Assembly: GCA_016933475.1 (NCBI GenBank)
Contig: JAFGAW010000048.1
Coordinates: 1 to 32,882 of the forward strand
Length of the DNA stretch: 32,882 nt
Source of the DNA: Thermoleophilia bacterium
GTDB lineage: Bacteria > Actinomycetota > Thermoleophilia > UBA2241
Direction of reading: 5' to 3'
Shown here: positions 1 to 7,632 of the stretch, in pieces
How the letters are laid out: the number at the start of each line of letters is the position of its first letter
Position numbering within the stretch: position 1 is the first letter of the stretch
Notes under the pieces: generated by a model
Seen by the model: the letters and a program-made list of their open reading frames with translations, nothing else
Database searches by the model: none
Told to the model about the DNA's origin: nothing
Translations under genes and position numbers: made by a program

Positions 1-30
1 GGAACGCCCGCCGCCGGAGAGGAGCCCCAC

Positions 31-972
31 GTGATACGCCGTTCTGCCCTGCCGCTCACCCTGCTCGCCCTGCTCTTCGCGCTGCTCGCACTCTCCCTCG
101 TGTCGGGCGGCTGTTCCGAGGGGGACACCGTCGTCGAGGATCAGGCTGCGACCGCGAGCCCGGCTCCGGCCATGGCCCCGGCGCCGACCTCGACCCAGGT
201 CAGGCTGGTGATCAGCCGTGACTACGGGGCCGCCAGCCTGAAGGACGTGCTGGTCGAGATCGATGAGCCGACCGACGTCATGCGCGTCCTCACCGAGAAC
301 GCCGAGGTGGAGAGCGCGGACGGGTTCGTGAGCGCCGTCGACGGACTGGCGTCCACGGATACCGCCGCCTGGTTCTACGCGGTCGACGGCCTGCTCGCCG
401 ACATCGGTGCCGCTGAGTACACGCTCGACGGCGGCGAGACGGTGTGGTGGGACCACCACCGCTGGGACGGCGCCATGTTCGCCGGCACCGCAGTGCACGC
501 CTTCCCCGTGCCTTGGGCGGGCCGGTCGCTGCCCGTCACGAGCGATACCGACTTCGCCGGTCTGGCCGAATGGGCGGCTGCGGGCAGTCTCGAGCTCGGC
601 GCCCGTCGCGGCCTCAGTGCGGGACTCCCCGACGACGGGCTCGTGGTCTGCACCGCCGAGGAGGCGTGGGCGACGCCGTGGCTCGTCGAGCTTCTCTCGG
701 CCGAGGCGGCTGCCTCCCCCGTCGCCGTCGATGGTGGCGTGCTCTCCGCGCTCGACATGTACGGCACGCCTGTGGCGACCGGGAGGGCCGCGATCGTCGC
801 GTTGCCCAACGCAGCCGACCCGGAGCGGCCGCTCCTGCTCGTGCTGCTCTCCGGCGCCGACGCCGCCGCGGAAGCGTTCGAGCTCCTCACGCCGGCCGCG
901 CTCGGGGGACGTCACGCCGTGGGCGTCGTGGACGGCGACGTGGTGGTCCTGCCCCTCCAGGCCGCGCCGTGA
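31..972 (+). CDS. Lipoprotein with DUF4430 (transcobalamin-like) domain
   Basis: Predicted secreted lipoprotein of 313 residues. The N-terminus is a basic start (MIRR), a Leu/Ala-rich hydrophobic stretch (about residues 7-25) and a lipobox-like SGGC with Cys28 as the probable lipidated residue. A Pro/Ala linker follows. Residues about 55-150 then resemble the DUF4430 / transcobalamin C-terminal-like fold: the segments WFYAVDGLLADIGAAEY and VWWDHHRW are typical of that family. DUF4430 domains often occur in surface proteins that bind cobalamin or are attached to transport systems, but no ligand can be deduced here. The C-terminal half (about 165-313) is not recognised. The GTG start at 31 is preceded by a GGAGAGGAG-like ribosome site. 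The gene is the first in the window, so its operon partners upstream are unknown. Family call fairly sure; function unknown. Confidence 0.75.
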   Translation: MIRRSALPLTLLALLFALLALSLVSGGCSEGDTVVEDQAATASPAPAMAPAPTSTQVRLVISRDYGAASLKDVLVEIDEPTDVMRVLTENAEVESADGFVSAVDGLASTDTAAWFYAVDGLLADIGAAEYTLDGGETVWWDHHRWDGAMFAGTAVHAFPVPWAGRSLPVTSDTDFAGLAEWAAAGSLELGARRGLSAGLPDDGLVVCTAEEAWATPWLVELLSAEAAASPVAVDGGVLSALDMYGTPVATGRAAIVALPNAADPERPLLLVLLSGADAAAEAFELLTPAALGGRHAVGVVDGDVVVLPLQAAP

Positions 973-1007
973 CCCGGAGGCCGGGGCAGATGCCTCGGCC
1001 TCCGGGT
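972..1007 (+). terminator. Stem-loop at the stop of the lipoprotein gene
   Basis: A perfect 12-bp inverted repeat (972-983 with 996-1007, sequence ACCCGGAGGCCG) begins at the last base of the TGA stop and closes a short loop. Two more inner G-C pairs are possible. No T-tract follows, so it could be a weak terminator or an mRNA 3' stabiliser. Confidence 0.35.
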
Positions 1008-1069
1008 CGGCCCGCTCCGGCGCCCTGGCGGGTCCGGCGGCGGCGCGGTGGCACTCCCGCACCCGCCGC

Positions 1070-1126
1070 GCCGGCCAGGGTGACCGTCTCCGGCGGTGCG
1101 CCGGCGAGGGTCGCCGTCTTCGACGG
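1070..1126. repeat. Imperfect 27-bp tandem-like direct repeat in the 973-1301 gap
   Basis: Positions 1070-1096 and 1100-1126 are two copies of a 27-bp unit (22 of 27 identical) offset by 30 bp. They lie in the 329-bp non-coding gap between the lipoprotein and yggT genes. Apart from the stem-loop at 972-1007 and the promoter candidate at 1172-1200, I see nothing else in this gap. Confidence 0.4.
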
Positions 1127-1171
1127 CGTGAGGGCGGGCCGCGCCGGGGTCGTCCCTCACGCCTGCGCGGA

Positions 1172-1200
1172 TTGTCGGCACCGGCGGCGGCCGCTAAGCT
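1172..1200 (+). promoter_or_regulatory. Candidate promoter for yggT-MFS
   Basis: TTGTCG (1172-1177) and TAAGCT (1195-1200) are separated by exactly 17 bp and fit the actinobacterial TTGnnn-N17-TAnnnT pattern. Transcription would start near 1207, about 95 nt before the yggT start codon. Pattern match only. Confidence 0.4.
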
Positions 1201-1301
1201 GGGCGAGTCGGCCGGCCTCGCGCCCGGTCCGCGCGCGGCGCCTGTCGGGGTGCTGCGCGGGCCGGACACGCGCCGCACCCCCACCCCTCTGAGGAGCGCC
1301 C

Positions 1302-1571
1302 GTGGACGTCATCATCGACTTTGTGATCCTCGGCCTGCAGCTCTACATGTGGGTCATCATCGCGCGCGCCCTCCTGTCGTGGTTCCCGCAGCGGTACGGC
1401 ACGCCGCTCTACAGGGTGAACCGCCTGCTGGTCGCGGCGACGGAGCCTTACGTCGGGCTCTTCCGCCGCTACCTGCCCCTGGGGCGCTTCGGCGCCGTGG
1501 GGCTCGACCTGAGCCCGCTGGTCGCGCTCTTCGTGCTCTTCATCGTGATCCGCCTCCTCCTGCGCCTCTAG
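1302..1571 (+). CDS. YggT family membrane protein
   Basis: A protein of 89 residues made mostly of two hydrophobic segments (about residues 3-25 and 66-88). The connecting part contains the family hallmark (WFP followed by NRLLVAATEPYVGLFRRYLP). YggT proteins are small inner-membrane proteins; in Gram-positives they are often encoded near cell-division genes (YlmG), but no ftsZ or sepF is present here. The GTG start at 1302 has a clear GAGGAG ribosome site at 1291-1296. The next gene begins 3 bp after the stop, so the two are probably co-transcribed. Function of the family is not firmly known; roles in osmotic tolerance and division have been proposed. Confidence 0.88.
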   Translation: MDVIIDFVILGLQLYMWVIIARALLSWFPQRYGTPLYRVNRLLVAATEPYVGLFRRYLPLGRFGAVGLDLSPLVALFVLFIVIRLLLRL

Positions 1572-1574
1572 ACC

Positions 1575-2879
1575 GTGGGCGCCGACCGCCCTCGGCAGAT
1601 GCTCGAGCGGACGTTCCGCTCGCTGCGCATCCGCAACTACCGCCTCTACTTCATGGCCCAGACGGTGTCGATGAGCGGCACCTGGCTGCAGTCGGTCGCG
1701 CTCTCGTGGCTCGTCCTCGAGCTCACGGACAGCGCCGTGGCGCTGGGCTCGATCGTGGCGGTGCTCTTCGGACCGATCCTCGTGCTTGGCCCGTGGGCCG
1801 GGGTGCTCGCCGACCGAATCGACAAGCGCCGGCTGCTGATCGCGACGCAGACGTCCGCGGGCGTGTTCGCGCTGGCCCTCGGGGTCGTCACCGCCGCCGG
1901 CGTCGTCGAGCTCTGGATGGTCGGCGGCCTGGCGCTGCTCACCGGTGTCGCGCTCGCCCTCGACATGCCGGCCCGGCAGAGCTTCGTCATCGAGATGGTC
2001 GGGCCCGACGACGTCGCCAACGCGGTCGGCCTCAACTCGGTGATCGTCAACGCGTCGCGGATCGTCGGGCCCGCCGTCGCCGGCGTCCTCCTCGTCTACG
2101 TGGGCATCGCCGCCTGCTTCTTCGTCAACGCGGCGTCGTTCATCGTCGTGATCGGCGGGCTGCTGCTGATGCGGGTCGAAGAGCTGCGCCGGGCGCCGAC
2201 CGTGTCGCGGCGCCCCGGGCAGCTGCGCGCCGGGCTGCGACACGCCTGGGGGGCGATCAACCTGCGCGTGCCGCTCCTCATGATGGCCGTCGTCAGCACG
2301 CTGGGCTACAACTTCTCCGTACTGCTCCCGCTGCTGGCCGTACGTGCGTACGGACGCGGCGCCGGGAGCTACAGCTCGCTCTCGGTGGCGATGGGCGTGG
2401 GCGCCCTCGCGGGCGCCCTCCTCGCCGCCTGGCGGGCGCGCCCGTCCCGGCGCCTGCTCGTGGTCTCGACGCTCGCCTTCGGGCTGTTCAGCGTCGCGGT
2501 GGCGGCTGCACCCGGCTTCGTCTCCGCGCTCCTGCTCCTGCTGCCCATGGGAGCCGCCGCGGTCCTCTTCGTCTCGACCACCAACGCGATGCTGCAGCTG
2601 AACGCGGCGCCGGCGATGCGCGGCCGCGTGATGGCGCTGTGGGCGATGCTCTTCCTCGGCAGCACGCCGATCGGCGCGCCGATCGCGGGGCTGCTGGCGA
2701 GCGCCGTCGGCGCCCGCTGGGCAGTCGCTCTCGGCGGCCTCGCGACGCTGGCCGCCGGCGCCGGCGGGGCGTGGGCCCTGCACCGGCGCCACCTCGCGGA
2801 GGGCTCCTGCGAGGTGCCCTGGTGTCTCCCCGAGACCGAAGAGGCCGGCGCCGTAGCCGAGAGCGCACCGGTCAGGTGA
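1575..2879 (+). CDS. MFS transporter, MFS_3 (EntS-like exporter) type
   Basis: A 434-residue major facilitator with about 12 predicted membrane segments. The N-terminus (FRSLRIRNYRLYFMAQTVSMSG) and the loop 2-3 motif GVLADRIDKRRLL are typical of the MFS_3 group that includes the enterobactin exporter EntS and many drug exporters. The DMPARQSFV segment after TM4 is a further family hallmark. The substrate cannot be told. It starts only 3 bp after yggT, at GTG 1575, without a visible ribosome site, so translation is probably coupled. An ATG at 1599 (MLERTFRSLR) is an alternative start. The protein is a distant relative of the MFS_3 protein at 31340-32713. Confidence 0.88.
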   Translation: MGADRPRQMLERTFRSLRIRNYRLYFMAQTVSMSGTWLQSVALSWLVLELTDSAVALGSIVAVLFGPILVLGPWAGVLADRIDKRRLLIATQTSAGVFALALGVVTAAGVVELWMVGGLALLTGVALALDMPARQSFVIEMVGPDDVANAVGLNSVIVNASRIVGPAVAGVLLVYVGIAACFFVNAASFIVVIGGLLLMRVEELRRAPTVSRRPGQLRAGLRHAWGAINLRVPLLMMAVVSTLGYNFSVLLPLLAVRAYGRGAGSYSSLSVAMGVGALAGALLAAWRARPSRRLLVVSTLAFGLFSVAVAAAPGFVSALLLLLPMGAAAVLFVSTTNAMLQLNAAPAMRGRVMALWAMLFLGSTPIGAPIAGLLASAVGARWAVALGGLATLAAGAGGAWALHRRHLAEGSCEVPWCLPETEEAGAVAESAPVR

Positions 2880-2893
2880 GCGTGCCGCCGCCG

Positions 2894-2905
2894 GTGTCGT
2901 AACAT
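2894..2905 (+). promoter_or_regulatory. Possible extended -10 element upstream of the DUF4388 gene
   Basis: TAACAT at 2900-2905 is preceded by TG at 2895-2896 in an otherwise GC-rich spacer. There is no convincing -35 box. It would place a start site about 70 nt before the TTG start at 2981. Confidence 0.25.
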
Positions 2906-2980
2906 ACGGGGGCAGGAAGGACCGGAGGGCGCCGCAGCCGTGCCGCCACGCCCGGCCGGGCACGAGATGAAAGGCCGCCG

Positions 2981-4288
2981 TTGCTGCTGCAGGGCAACCT
3001 CAAGGAGTTCAGCCTCCCGAACATCTTCCAGCTCGTGAAGATGAGCGCCAAGAGCGGCGCCCTCACGATCCGTCGCGACGAGGCCTGGGGCAAGATCTAC
3101 TTCACCAACGGCCTGATCAACTACGCGTTCTCGATCCCGCAGCAGCTGCCGCTCGGCGAGCGCCTGGTGCAGGCGGGTCTGCTCAAGCCGGCGCAGCTCA
3201 GGCAGGCCCTCTCGGCGCAGAAGAAGGCGGGCAAGGAGGGGCCGCGCATCGGCACGATCCTGCTCGAGAAGGAGTTCATCGCCCGGGCCACGCTCGAGGA
3301 GGCGATACGCGAGCAGATCCAGGACGCCGCCTTCGACTTCTTCAGCTGGGCCGACGGCGAGTTCTCGTTCAGCGCCGAGGAGCGCCCCGACGACCAGGAC
3401 GTCCTGGTCGAGATGAACGTCGAGAACGTCATCATGGAGGGCTGCCGGCGCATCGACGAGTGGGAGCTCATCTTCGAGCACCTGGGCTCGCTCGAGCGTA
3501 TCCCGCACCTCGCCTACAACGAGGGCGTCGAGGACCGCGGCGAGGTGCGGCTCACCCCCGACGAGTGGCGCGTCGTCGTGCACATCGACGGGCGCGCCGA
3601 CATCAACACCATCCTGCGCGACTGCGGTCTCGACCGGTTCCACGGCGCGAAGGTCATCTACAGCCTGTTCTCCAGCGGGCTCGTCACCGTCTCCGAGCCC
3701 GTCATCGACGGCATCGCCAAGGGTGTCAGCGTCTGCGTGCGCGGGCCGATCGACTTCTACAACGAGGTCTTCCTCACGACGCTGACCGACTCCAACGTCA
3801 CCAAGCAACTGCGCGTCGAGCTCATCGACGAGAGAGAGGTCGAGGTGCCGATCGTGGCCGGCACGCTGACCACGGTCGAGGGCGAGTCCGAGGACGATGA
3901 AGTGCTCGTCGCGACCGCCGAGGTGCTCGTCTACACGTCGGTCGGCCTGGTGTCTGATGCCGCCTGGGCACGGGTGGCCCGCGACGCCTCGGCTTTCGTC
4001 GTGCTCGTCAACGCCAACGACGCCGACAGCCTGCGGGCCGGCCGCCGCGACGTCGACTTCGTGAAGAAGTCGGACGGCGCGCCCTTCGTCCTCGCCACGT
4101 ACACCTCGATGGCCGAGGACGCCGTCGAGCCCGACGCCGTACGCAAGGCGCTCGGCGTCGACCACGGCGTCCCCGTCCACGTCTGCAGCCTGCGCGACCG
4201 CACGTCGGTCATCGGCGTCGTGCGCGCGGCGGTCGACCTGGCCCGGGGTGCGGAGCGCCCCACCCACACGATGAAAGGACGGGGGTAG
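2981..4288 (+). CDS. DUF4388 (PATAN-type) protein with degenerate MglA/COG2229-like GTPase tail
   Basis: A 435-residue cytoplasmic protein. Residues 1-110 form a DUF4388 domain, opening with LQGNLKEFSLPNIFQLVKMS and containing GALTIRRDEAWGKIYF; these domains occur in bacterial regulatory and motility-related proteins. Residues about 45-140 also carry a helical stretch like the N-terminal domain of type II secretion ATPases (GERLVQAGLL, GTILLEKEFI). From about residue 245 to the end the pattern follows small GTPases of the COG2229/MglA group: a segment at the P-loop position (VCVRGPIDFYNEVFL), then FVVLVNA, PFVLATY and VPVHVCSLRDRTSV. However, the P-loop lacks GK[ST] and the NKxD motif is missing, so it is probably a pseudo-GTPase. 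The TTG start at 2981 follows GAAAGG (2969-2974). The same GATGAAAGG sequence recurs before hemB, which starts directly after this stop. Confidence 0.8.
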   Translation: MLLQGNLKEFSLPNIFQLVKMSAKSGALTIRRDEAWGKIYFTNGLINYAFSIPQQLPLGERLVQAGLLKPAQLRQALSAQKKAGKEGPRIGTILLEKEFIARATLEEAIREQIQDAAFDFFSWADGEFSFSAEERPDDQDVLVEMNVENVIMEGCRRIDEWELIFEHLGSLERIPHLAYNEGVEDRGEVRLTPDEWRVVVHIDGRADINTILRDCGLDRFHGAKVIYSLFSSGLVTVSEPVIDGIAKGVSVCVRGPIDFYNEVFLTTLTDSNVTKQLRVELIDEREVEVPIVAGTLTTVEGESEDDEVLVATAEVLVYTSVGLVSDAAWARVARDASAFVVLVNANDADSLRAGRRDVDFVKKSDGAPFVLATYTSMAEDAVEPDAVRKALGVDHGVPVHVCSLRDRTSVIGVVRAAVDLARGAERPTHTMKGRG

Positions 4289-5260
4289 ATGTACTACCCG
4301 AGCTACCGGATGCGCCGCCTGCGCCGCACCCCCACGGTGCGCCGCATGCTGCGCGAGACGACGCTCTCCCCGGACGACCTGATCTACCCACTGTTCGTGA
4401 TCCACGGCGAGAACGTCAACAACCCGATCGTCTCGATGCCCGGTTGCGCCCAGCTCTCGATCGGCAACCTGCTGGCTGAGGTGCGCGAGGTCGCGCAGCT
4501 CGGCATCCCGGCGGTCCTGCTCTTCGGTATCCCCGCGCACAAGGACGCGGCCGCGACGGCCGCGTACGACCCCGAGGGGATCGTCCAGCTCGCCGTCAAG
4601 GCGATCAAGGACGAGGCCCCAGACCTGCTCGTCATCACCGACGTCTGCCTCTGCGAGTACATGGACCACGGGCACTGCGGCGTGGTCCAGGACGGCGAGG
4701 TGCTGAACGACGTCACGCTCGAGTTGCTCTCGAAGATGGCGATCACCCACGCCGAGGCGGGCGCCGACGTCGTCGCCCCCTCGGACATGATGGACGGGCG
4801 CGTCGCCGCGATCCGCAACGCGCTCGACGACGAGGGGCTGGTCGACGCCGCCATCATGGCCTACTCGGCCAAGTTCGCCTCGGCCTTCTACGGCCCGTTC
4901 CGTGACGCCGCCGAGTCGGCGCCGGCCTTCGGCGACCGCAAGACGTACCAGATGGACCCACCCAACGGCGAGGAGGCGGTGCGCGAGGTGCTGCTCGACA
5001 TCGAAGAGGGCGCCGACATCGTCATGGTCAAGCCGGCGTTGCCCTACCTCGACGTGATCCGCGCGGTGAAGCAGGAGACGCGCTTCCCGCTCGCCGCCTA
5101 CAGCGTGAGCGGCGAGTACGCGATGCTCAAGGCGGCGGCCGAGAAGGGCTGGCTCGACGAGGAGCGCTGCGTGCTCGAGGCGATGACCGGCATCAAGCGC
5201 GCCGGCGCCGACCTCATCATCACCTACTGGGCCAAGGACCTGGTCCGCTGGCTCGGATGA
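4289..5260 (+). CDS. hemB: Delta-aminolevulinic acid dehydratase (porphobilinogen synthase)
   Basis: HemB condenses two 5-aminolevulinate molecules to porphobilinogen in the cytoplasm, an early step shared by heme, siroheme and cobamides. The 323-residue length is normal. The zinc-binding cysteines Cys120, Cys122 and Cys130 (DVCLCEYMDHGHCG) are present, and the two catalytic lysines are Lys195 (AYSAKFASAFYGPF) and Lys248 (MVKPALPYLD), so it is a zinc-type enzyme. The start ATG at 4289 immediately follows the stop of the DUF4388 gene and is preceded by AAAGGACGGGGG. The stop overlaps the next gene, ahbD, by ATGA, so the two are translationally coupled. HemL, which makes its substrate, lies 2.4 kb downstream on the same strand. 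Confidence 0.97.
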   Translation: MYYPSYRMRRLRRTPTVRRMLRETTLSPDDLIYPLFVIHGENVNNPIVSMPGCAQLSIGNLLAEVREVAQLGIPAVLLFGIPAHKDAAATAAYDPEGIVQLAVKAIKDEAPDLLVITDVCLCEYMDHGHCGVVQDGEVLNDVTLELLSKMAITHAEAGADVVAPSDMMDGRVAAIRNALDDEGLVDAAIMAYSAKFASAFYGPFRDAAESAPAFGDRKTYQMDPPNGEEAVREVLLDIEEGADIVMVKPALPYLDVIRAVKQETRFPLAAYSVSGEYAMLKAAAEKGWLDEERCVLEAMTGIKRAGADLIITYWAKDLVRWLG

Positions 5261-6396
5261 GGCGGGAGACGGGCGTGGGTCACCCGGGCCCTGCGGGTGA
5301 GGCGACGACGCGCGGCAGCGGCGAGCCGCCGCCGCCGCGCGTCATCGCCTGGGAGGTCACGCGCAGCTGCAACCTGGCCTGCAGACACTGCCGGGCCTCG
5401 GCCGTACGCGGGCCCTACGAGGGCGAGCTGAGCACAGCCGAGGCCTTCGACCTGGTCGACCAGATCGCCTCGTTCGCGAACCCGATCCTCATTCTGACCG
5501 GCGGCGAGCCGTTGATGCGCGCCGACGTCTTCGACATCGCGGCACGCGGCGTCGAGCGCGGCCTGCGCGTCGTCATGTCACCCAACGGCACGTTGGTCAC
5601 GCCTGAGGTCGCGCGGCGCATGAAGGAGGTCGGCATCGGGCGCATCAGCGTCTCGATAGACTTCCCGGGCGCCGCCGAGCACGACGCGTTCCGCGGCGTG
5701 CCCGGCGCCTTCGACGGCGCCGTGCGCGGCATCCGCAACGCCCTCGCCGCCGGGGTCGAGGTACAGGTCAACTCGACGATCACGAAGATGAACGTGCACC
5801 ATCTGCCGGCCCTTCTCGCCCTGGCCGAGAAGCTCGGCGCGGTCAGCTTCCACCCCTTCATGCTGGTGCCGACAGGGCGTGGCAAGGATCTCGAGGAGCA
5901 GGAGTTGCCCCCGGAGGAGTACGAGCGCGCCCTCGAGTGGATGTTCGACGCCCAGCAGGAGTCGGCACTCTTCCTCAAGCCCACCGACGTGCCGCACTAC
6001 TGGCGCGTCATGCGGCAGCGGGCGAAGGCCAAGGGCAAGAAGATCGAGGTGCACCCGCACAGCCACGGCGGTCTGCACACGCTCACTCGCGGCTGTCTCG
6101 CGGGGATCGGCTTCTGCTTCATCTCGCACCGTGGCGAGGTACAGCCCTGCGGCTACTTCGACAAGGTGGCGGGGGATGTGCGTAAGACCCCGTTCCCCGA
6201 GATCTGGCGCTCGTCGCCGCTCTTCGTCGAGTTGCGTGACCTCGACGGTCTCAAGGGCAAGTGCGGGGTCTGCGAGTTCAAGAAGGTCTGCGGCGGCTGC
6301 CGTGCCCGCGCCTACGAGGCCACCGGCGACTACATGGCCGAGGAGCCCTATTGCGCCTACGTGCCGCGGGCCTGGTGCCCGCCGGCCGCGCCCTGA
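5257..6396 (+). CDS. ahbD: Radical SAM heme b synthase, AhbD/NirJ family
   Basis: A 379-residue radical SAM enzyme. The cluster motif is Cys38-x3-Cys42-x2-Cys45 (EVTRSCNLACRHCRAS), with the GGEP motif at LILTGGEPL. A C-terminal SPASM-like Cys-rich region holds about six cysteines (Cys336, 339, 345, 348, 366, 374; KCGVCEFKKVCGGCRAR) for auxiliary iron-sulfur binding. The N-terminal context RVIAWEVTRSCNLAC is characteristic of AhbD, which decarboxylates the two propionates of Fe-coproporphyrin III to give heme b in the siroheme-dependent pathway; AhbC and NirJ are the close alternatives. It overlaps hemB by 4 bp (ATGA), which supports a heme role. A GTG at 5275 with a GGGAG site (5264-5268) is an alternative start. 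This route is used by sulfate reducers and archaea and works without oxygen. Confidence 0.85.
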   Translation: MRRETGVGHPGPAGEATTRGSGEPPPPRVIAWEVTRSCNLACRHCRASAVRGPYEGELSTAEAFDLVDQIASFANPILILTGGEPLMRADVFDIAARGVERGLRVVMSPNGTLVTPEVARRMKEVGIGRISVSIDFPGAAEHDAFRGVPGAFDGAVRGIRNALAAGVEVQVNSTITKMNVHHLPALLALAEKLGAVSFHPFMLVPTGRGKDLEEQELPPEEYERALEWMFDAQQESALFLKPTDVPHYWRVMRQRAKAKGKKIEVHPHSHGGLHTLTRGCLAGIGFCFISHRGEVQPCGYFDKVAGDVRKTPFPEIWRSSPLFVELRDLDGLKGKCGVCEFKKVCGGCRARAYEATGDYMAEEPYCAYVPRAWCPPAAP

Positions 6397-6513
6397 CGGC
6401 GCCGACCGCACCCCGCGATCTCCTGTGCCCCGGCTGCTGGCGCGCCTGCACGGCCCCCGCGGGCGCTCTCCATCGCCAAGACGACGAAGGCCGGCGCTCG
6501 CCCACGCTCCCGG

Positions 6514-7071
6514 TCACGTCTCGTCGATGAAGTGCCGCTGCAGGCAGACGAGCTCGTCGGTGAGCCCGGCGCGCCGGTAGACGCGCTGCGCGCGCCGGTT
6601 GTCGCCACTCGTGATGACGCCGATCTCGGCGCAGCCCTCGGCGACCAGGCGGCGCATCGCCTCGCGCACGAGCCCTTCGCCGATGCCGGTGCCCTGCGCC
6701 TCCCGGGTCACGCCCACGTCCTCGATCTCGCCGGCCGGCGCCGCGTGATACAGGTCGAGGGTGACCGAGTACGACAGGAGGCCGACAGGCCCGTCCGCGC
6801 GCACGGCGAGCAGGATGTGGGCCCCGGGTTGCTCGAGGTAGCTTCGTACGAAGGCTTCGTCGATCGTAGTGCCGTGGGCGAAGTCGCGACCCATCTCGAC
6901 GACGAGACGAACGACGGCCGCCTCGTCGCCGGGGCCGGCCTCGCGGAGCGTCACGCCTGACGGGAGGCCTCTCCTGCGGAGGCTCGCCTCCGGCGTCGGG
7001 TGAGGCGTCTCGCCGGAGACCGCCGACGTACGGCGCGGTCTCCCCGGGCGCCTCTCGCGCGAGGGGCTCAC
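6514..7071 (-). CDS. GNAT family N-acetyltransferase (second of a tandem pair)
   Basis: A 185-residue GNAT protein. The acetyltransferase fold spans about residues 40-180: an N-terminal TLREAGPGDEAAVVRLV strand-helix and the acetyl-CoA loop GVTREAQGTGIGEGLV (the Q/RxxGxG/A type site). It ends with YRRAGLTDELVCLQRHF. The first ~38 residues are Arg/Pro-rich and unlike the family. The GTG start at 7071 overlaps the TGA of the upstream gene (GTGA) and has a GGAGAGG ribosome site, which supports it. It is clearly a diverged copy of the neighbour at 7068-7502. The substrate is unknown. It converges with ahbD across a 117-bp gap in which I see no clear terminator. Confidence 0.85.
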   Translation of the reverse strand: MSPSRERRPGRPRRTSAVSGETPHPTPEASLRRRGLPSGVTLREAGPGDEAAVVRLVVEMGRDFAHGTTIDEAFVRSYLEQPGAHILLAVRADGPVGLLSYSVTLDLYHAAPAGEIEDVGVTREAQGTGIGEGLVREAMRRLVAEGCAEIGVITSGDNRRAQRVYRRAGLTDELVCLQRHFIDET

Positions 7072-7502
7072 AGGTGCCTCTCCAGCAGCAGCGAGGCGTC
7101 GGTGAAGCCGAGCCGTCGGTAGAGGCGCTGGGCACCCTCGTTCTCGAGCCCGGTGGAGATGCCGATCTCAGCTACGCCGAGCCCTTCGAGGTGCGCCATC
7201 GTACGGCGGAGCAGGGCGGTCCCGATTCCTCGCCCGCGGTGCCCCGCGGTCACGATCGCCTCGTCGACAGTGGCGCAATGCGCGGCGTGGTAGAGCCCGG
7301 GGAAGAGGAACCAGGTGACGACCCCGACGGCCGCGTCGCCGTCGTCGGCGACGAAGGCGCCGGCGTCGTCGCGGGCGAGGAAGGCCTCGACCCAGGCGGG
7401 CTCGACCGGCGAGCTCTCTCCGAAGGTCGCGGCCATCTCGCGGATCAGGCCGGCGATGGCGACGGCGTCGCCGGCGCCGGCCGCACGGATCGTCGCGTTC
7501 AC
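7068..7502 (-). CDS. GNAT family N-acetyltransferase (first of a tandem pair)
   Basis: A 144-residue single-domain GNAT protein, typical length. It begins MNATIRAAGAGDAVAIAGLI; the acetyl-CoA binding loop is VTAGHRGRGIGTALLRR, and the end is YRRLGFTDASLLLERHL. The GTG start at 7502 is preceded on the minus strand by GGGAGAAGG. It shares the LYHAA motif, the VAEIGI/CAEIGV strand and the RLYRRLGF region with the downstream copy, so the pair arose by tandem duplication. Its upstream region is shared, divergently, with hemL and contains the Rex-like operator at 7557-7574, so either side could respond to Rex. The acetylated substrate cannot be predicted. Confidence 0.87.
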   Translation of the reverse strand: MNATIRAAGAGDAVAIAGLIREMAATFGESSPVEPAWVEAFLARDDAGAFVADDGDAAVGVVTWFLFPGLYHAAHCATVDEAIVTAGHRGRGIGTALLRRTMAHLEGLGVAEIGISTGLENEGAQRLYRRLGFTDASLLLERHL

Positions 7503-7556
7503 TCGCCTTCTCCCTTCGCCGGTGGTCGCACGAGCGCCTTTCTCGAAGGCGGGCCC

Positions 7557-7574
7557 TTGTGCACGCTCTCACAT
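7557..7574. promoter_or_regulatory. Rex operator-like palindrome upstream of hemL-rex
   Basis: TTGTGCACGCTCTCACAT has the TTGTG-N8-CACAA geometry of the Rex-binding consensus TTGTGAAnnnnTTCACAA and matches 11 of its 14 defined positions (mismatches at positions 6, 12 and 18). It lies 59 bp before the hemL start. An AT-rich TAGTATATG (from 7590), a candidate -10 region, follows 15 bp downstream, so bound Rex would sit over the -35 region and block transcription. rex is the second gene of this unit, consistent with autoregulation. Confidence 0.6.
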
Positions 7575-7632
7575 GACCCGCTGACCGCGTAGTATATGAG
7601 GAGTCCGTGAGTCCGTCCTGCTGGAGGAACGC

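Noticed and set aside
407-2902. Long open frame of over 800 codons on the plus strand
   Set aside because: It is rich in Arg, Pro and Ala, matches no family and runs across the lipoprotein, yggT and MFS genes in another frame; it is a high-GC shadow.
1194-4750. Long minus-strand open frames opposite the MFS, DUF4388 and hemB genes
   Set aside because: Low-complexity Glu/Asp/Arg/His composition, no recognisable domain, and fully antisense to well-supported genes.
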